Assembly: GCA_032191425.1 (NCBI GenBank)
Contig: CM063462.1
Coordinates: 11,669,186-11,733,185 of the forward strand
Length of the DNA: 64,000 nucleotides
Reading direction: 5' to 3'
From: Lymantria dispar
Lineage: Eukaryota; Arthropoda; Insecta; Lepidoptera; Erebidae
The translations under genes and the position numbers were made by a program. Every line of letters begins with the position of its first letter. Position 1 is the first letter of the stretch. Shown here piece by piece: positions 63,441 through 64,000 of this stretch. The notes below the pieces were generated by a model, which had not been told where the DNA came from, made no database searches, and saw only the letters and a program-made list of their open reading frames with translations.

Positions 63441-63980
63441 CTAAAGCATCCACGAACGAGCCTTCAGTTTAAGAAGTAGCATCGGCCACCATGCGTTATC
63501 AAAAGCACCTGAGATATCTAGAAAAATACCTAGTATATATTTAAAATCTGATAGGGAAACAATTTTTCTAACGGCAATGACCGCGTCGACAGTCGATTTC
63601 CCCGGGGTAAATCCAAACTGACTACGATTGGATGTGGGGCCACCCGGTAACAAACGGGGAACAATCAGACGTTCTAAGAGTTTTCCTAGTGACGGCAGTA
63701 GAGTAATTGGTCGATATGACTTCGGGTCGTCTGGTGGCTTATCACCGTGTTTCGGTATTATACGTATAAACCCGCGACGCCATAGCCGAGGAAAGATGCC
63801 TTTCGCTATACAACGATTGAAAACTAGTAACATTGAGTCGGCTGACGTTCGACAAGCTTCTTTAATCATTTTATTAGAGATTTTATCTTCACCGGCTGCT
63901 TTGTTTAGAGGAAGGGCTTTTACGGTATTTAAAAGTTCAGTTAGAGAGGGAAGGTCAGACATAGGAGATAGAGGTGGCAA
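63441..63980 (-). pseudogene. R1-type reverse transcriptase, N-terminal fingers
   Basis: The frame holds the early RT motifs: LPLNKAAGEDKISNKMIKEA, YRPITLLPSLGKLLERLIVP, SQFGFTPGKSTVDAVIAVR and FLDISGAFDNAWWPMLL (first catalytic Asp region). A frameshift at about 63460, in KLKARS followed by GCFRNIYQ, separates it from the downstream RT part. With the altered YADD box, this copy should be inactive. Confidence 0.85.
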
Positions 63981-64000
63981 AGTGGCCCACGCTCTTATTT

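Larger units (their letters stand above)
61850..64000 (-). mobile_element. R1-clade LINE running off the right edge
   Basis: The minus strand carries ORF2 RT (63980-62171) followed by a ~310-bp 3' end without an obvious poly(A). The protein is clearly different from the GC-rich R1 family elsewhere in the window and is AT-richer. The endonuclease and ORF1 would lie beyond 64000. Confidence 0.8.

Overview
The window looks like nuclear DNA of a moth or butterfly (Lepidoptera). It is AT-rich and its cellular genes carry GT-AG introns. Most of it consists of repeat families typical of lepidopteran genomes: Helitron-like elements with A|TC...CTAG|T ends, R1-clade, RTE-clade and jockey-clade LINEs, SINE-like elements with GATGAT tails, a Penelope-like element, and hAT, Tc1/mariner and pogo/Tigger DNA transposons. 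No species can be named from the sequence alone.

Only two conserved cellular genes are recognisable, both near 43.7-47 kb. A three-exon dUTPase gene runs on the plus strand (43711-45461). A BLOC-1 subunit 4 (Blos4/cappuccino-like) gene runs toward it on the minus strand (46387-46836), preceded by a 47-codon ORF that ends two bases before its ATG. Two head-to-head candidate first exons (5733-5885 minus, 6433-6581 plus) flank a CpG-richer stretch that may be a bidirectional promoter. An unrecognised 87-aa ORF lies at 4474-4737, and a broken unrecognised coding stretch lies at 45575-45960.

Layout. 0-4.1 kb: tandem and nested Helitron-like repeats with two SINEs. 4.1-10.5 kb: candidate exons, then decayed RTE LINEs. 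11.0-13.75 kb: an R1 LINE with a second R1 LINE inside it. 15.4-17.4 kb: SINE, R1 and a tandem repeat. 17.4-19.1 kb: Helitron-like array. 19.38-24.45 kb: a hAT shell holding another hAT-like shell, which holds a Penelope-like element with hammerhead-like motifs plus Helitron and R1 inserts. 24.5-29.7 kb: R1 fragments, jockey tails and Helitrons. 30.0-43.1 kb: a 13-kb nest in which an outer hAT contains an inner hAT, which contains a Sailor-type element and a pogo/Tigger element, the latter holding a SINE split by an RTE LINE. 43.1-47.1 kb: the cellular genes. 47.35-49.0 kb: a Tc1 element. 50.5-54.3 kb: a hAT element with an intact 643-aa transposase. 55.5-64 kb: R1 fragments, a MITE, a SINE, a microsatellite, and an R1-clade LINE running off the right edge.

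Insertion order can be read from target-site duplications (TSDs), which I found by eye for most nested elements. The most interesting signals are: a jockey LINE inserted exactly at the predicted transcription start of the hAT element; hammerhead-like RNA motifs with a compensatory base-pair change in the Penelope repeats; an RTE LINE whose 5' end matches the heads of two SINE-like families; a near-intact Sailor-type transposase broken by one extra A; and the overlapping-style ORF pair at BLOC-1 subunit 4. All family names rest on reading motifs and termini; no database search was possible.
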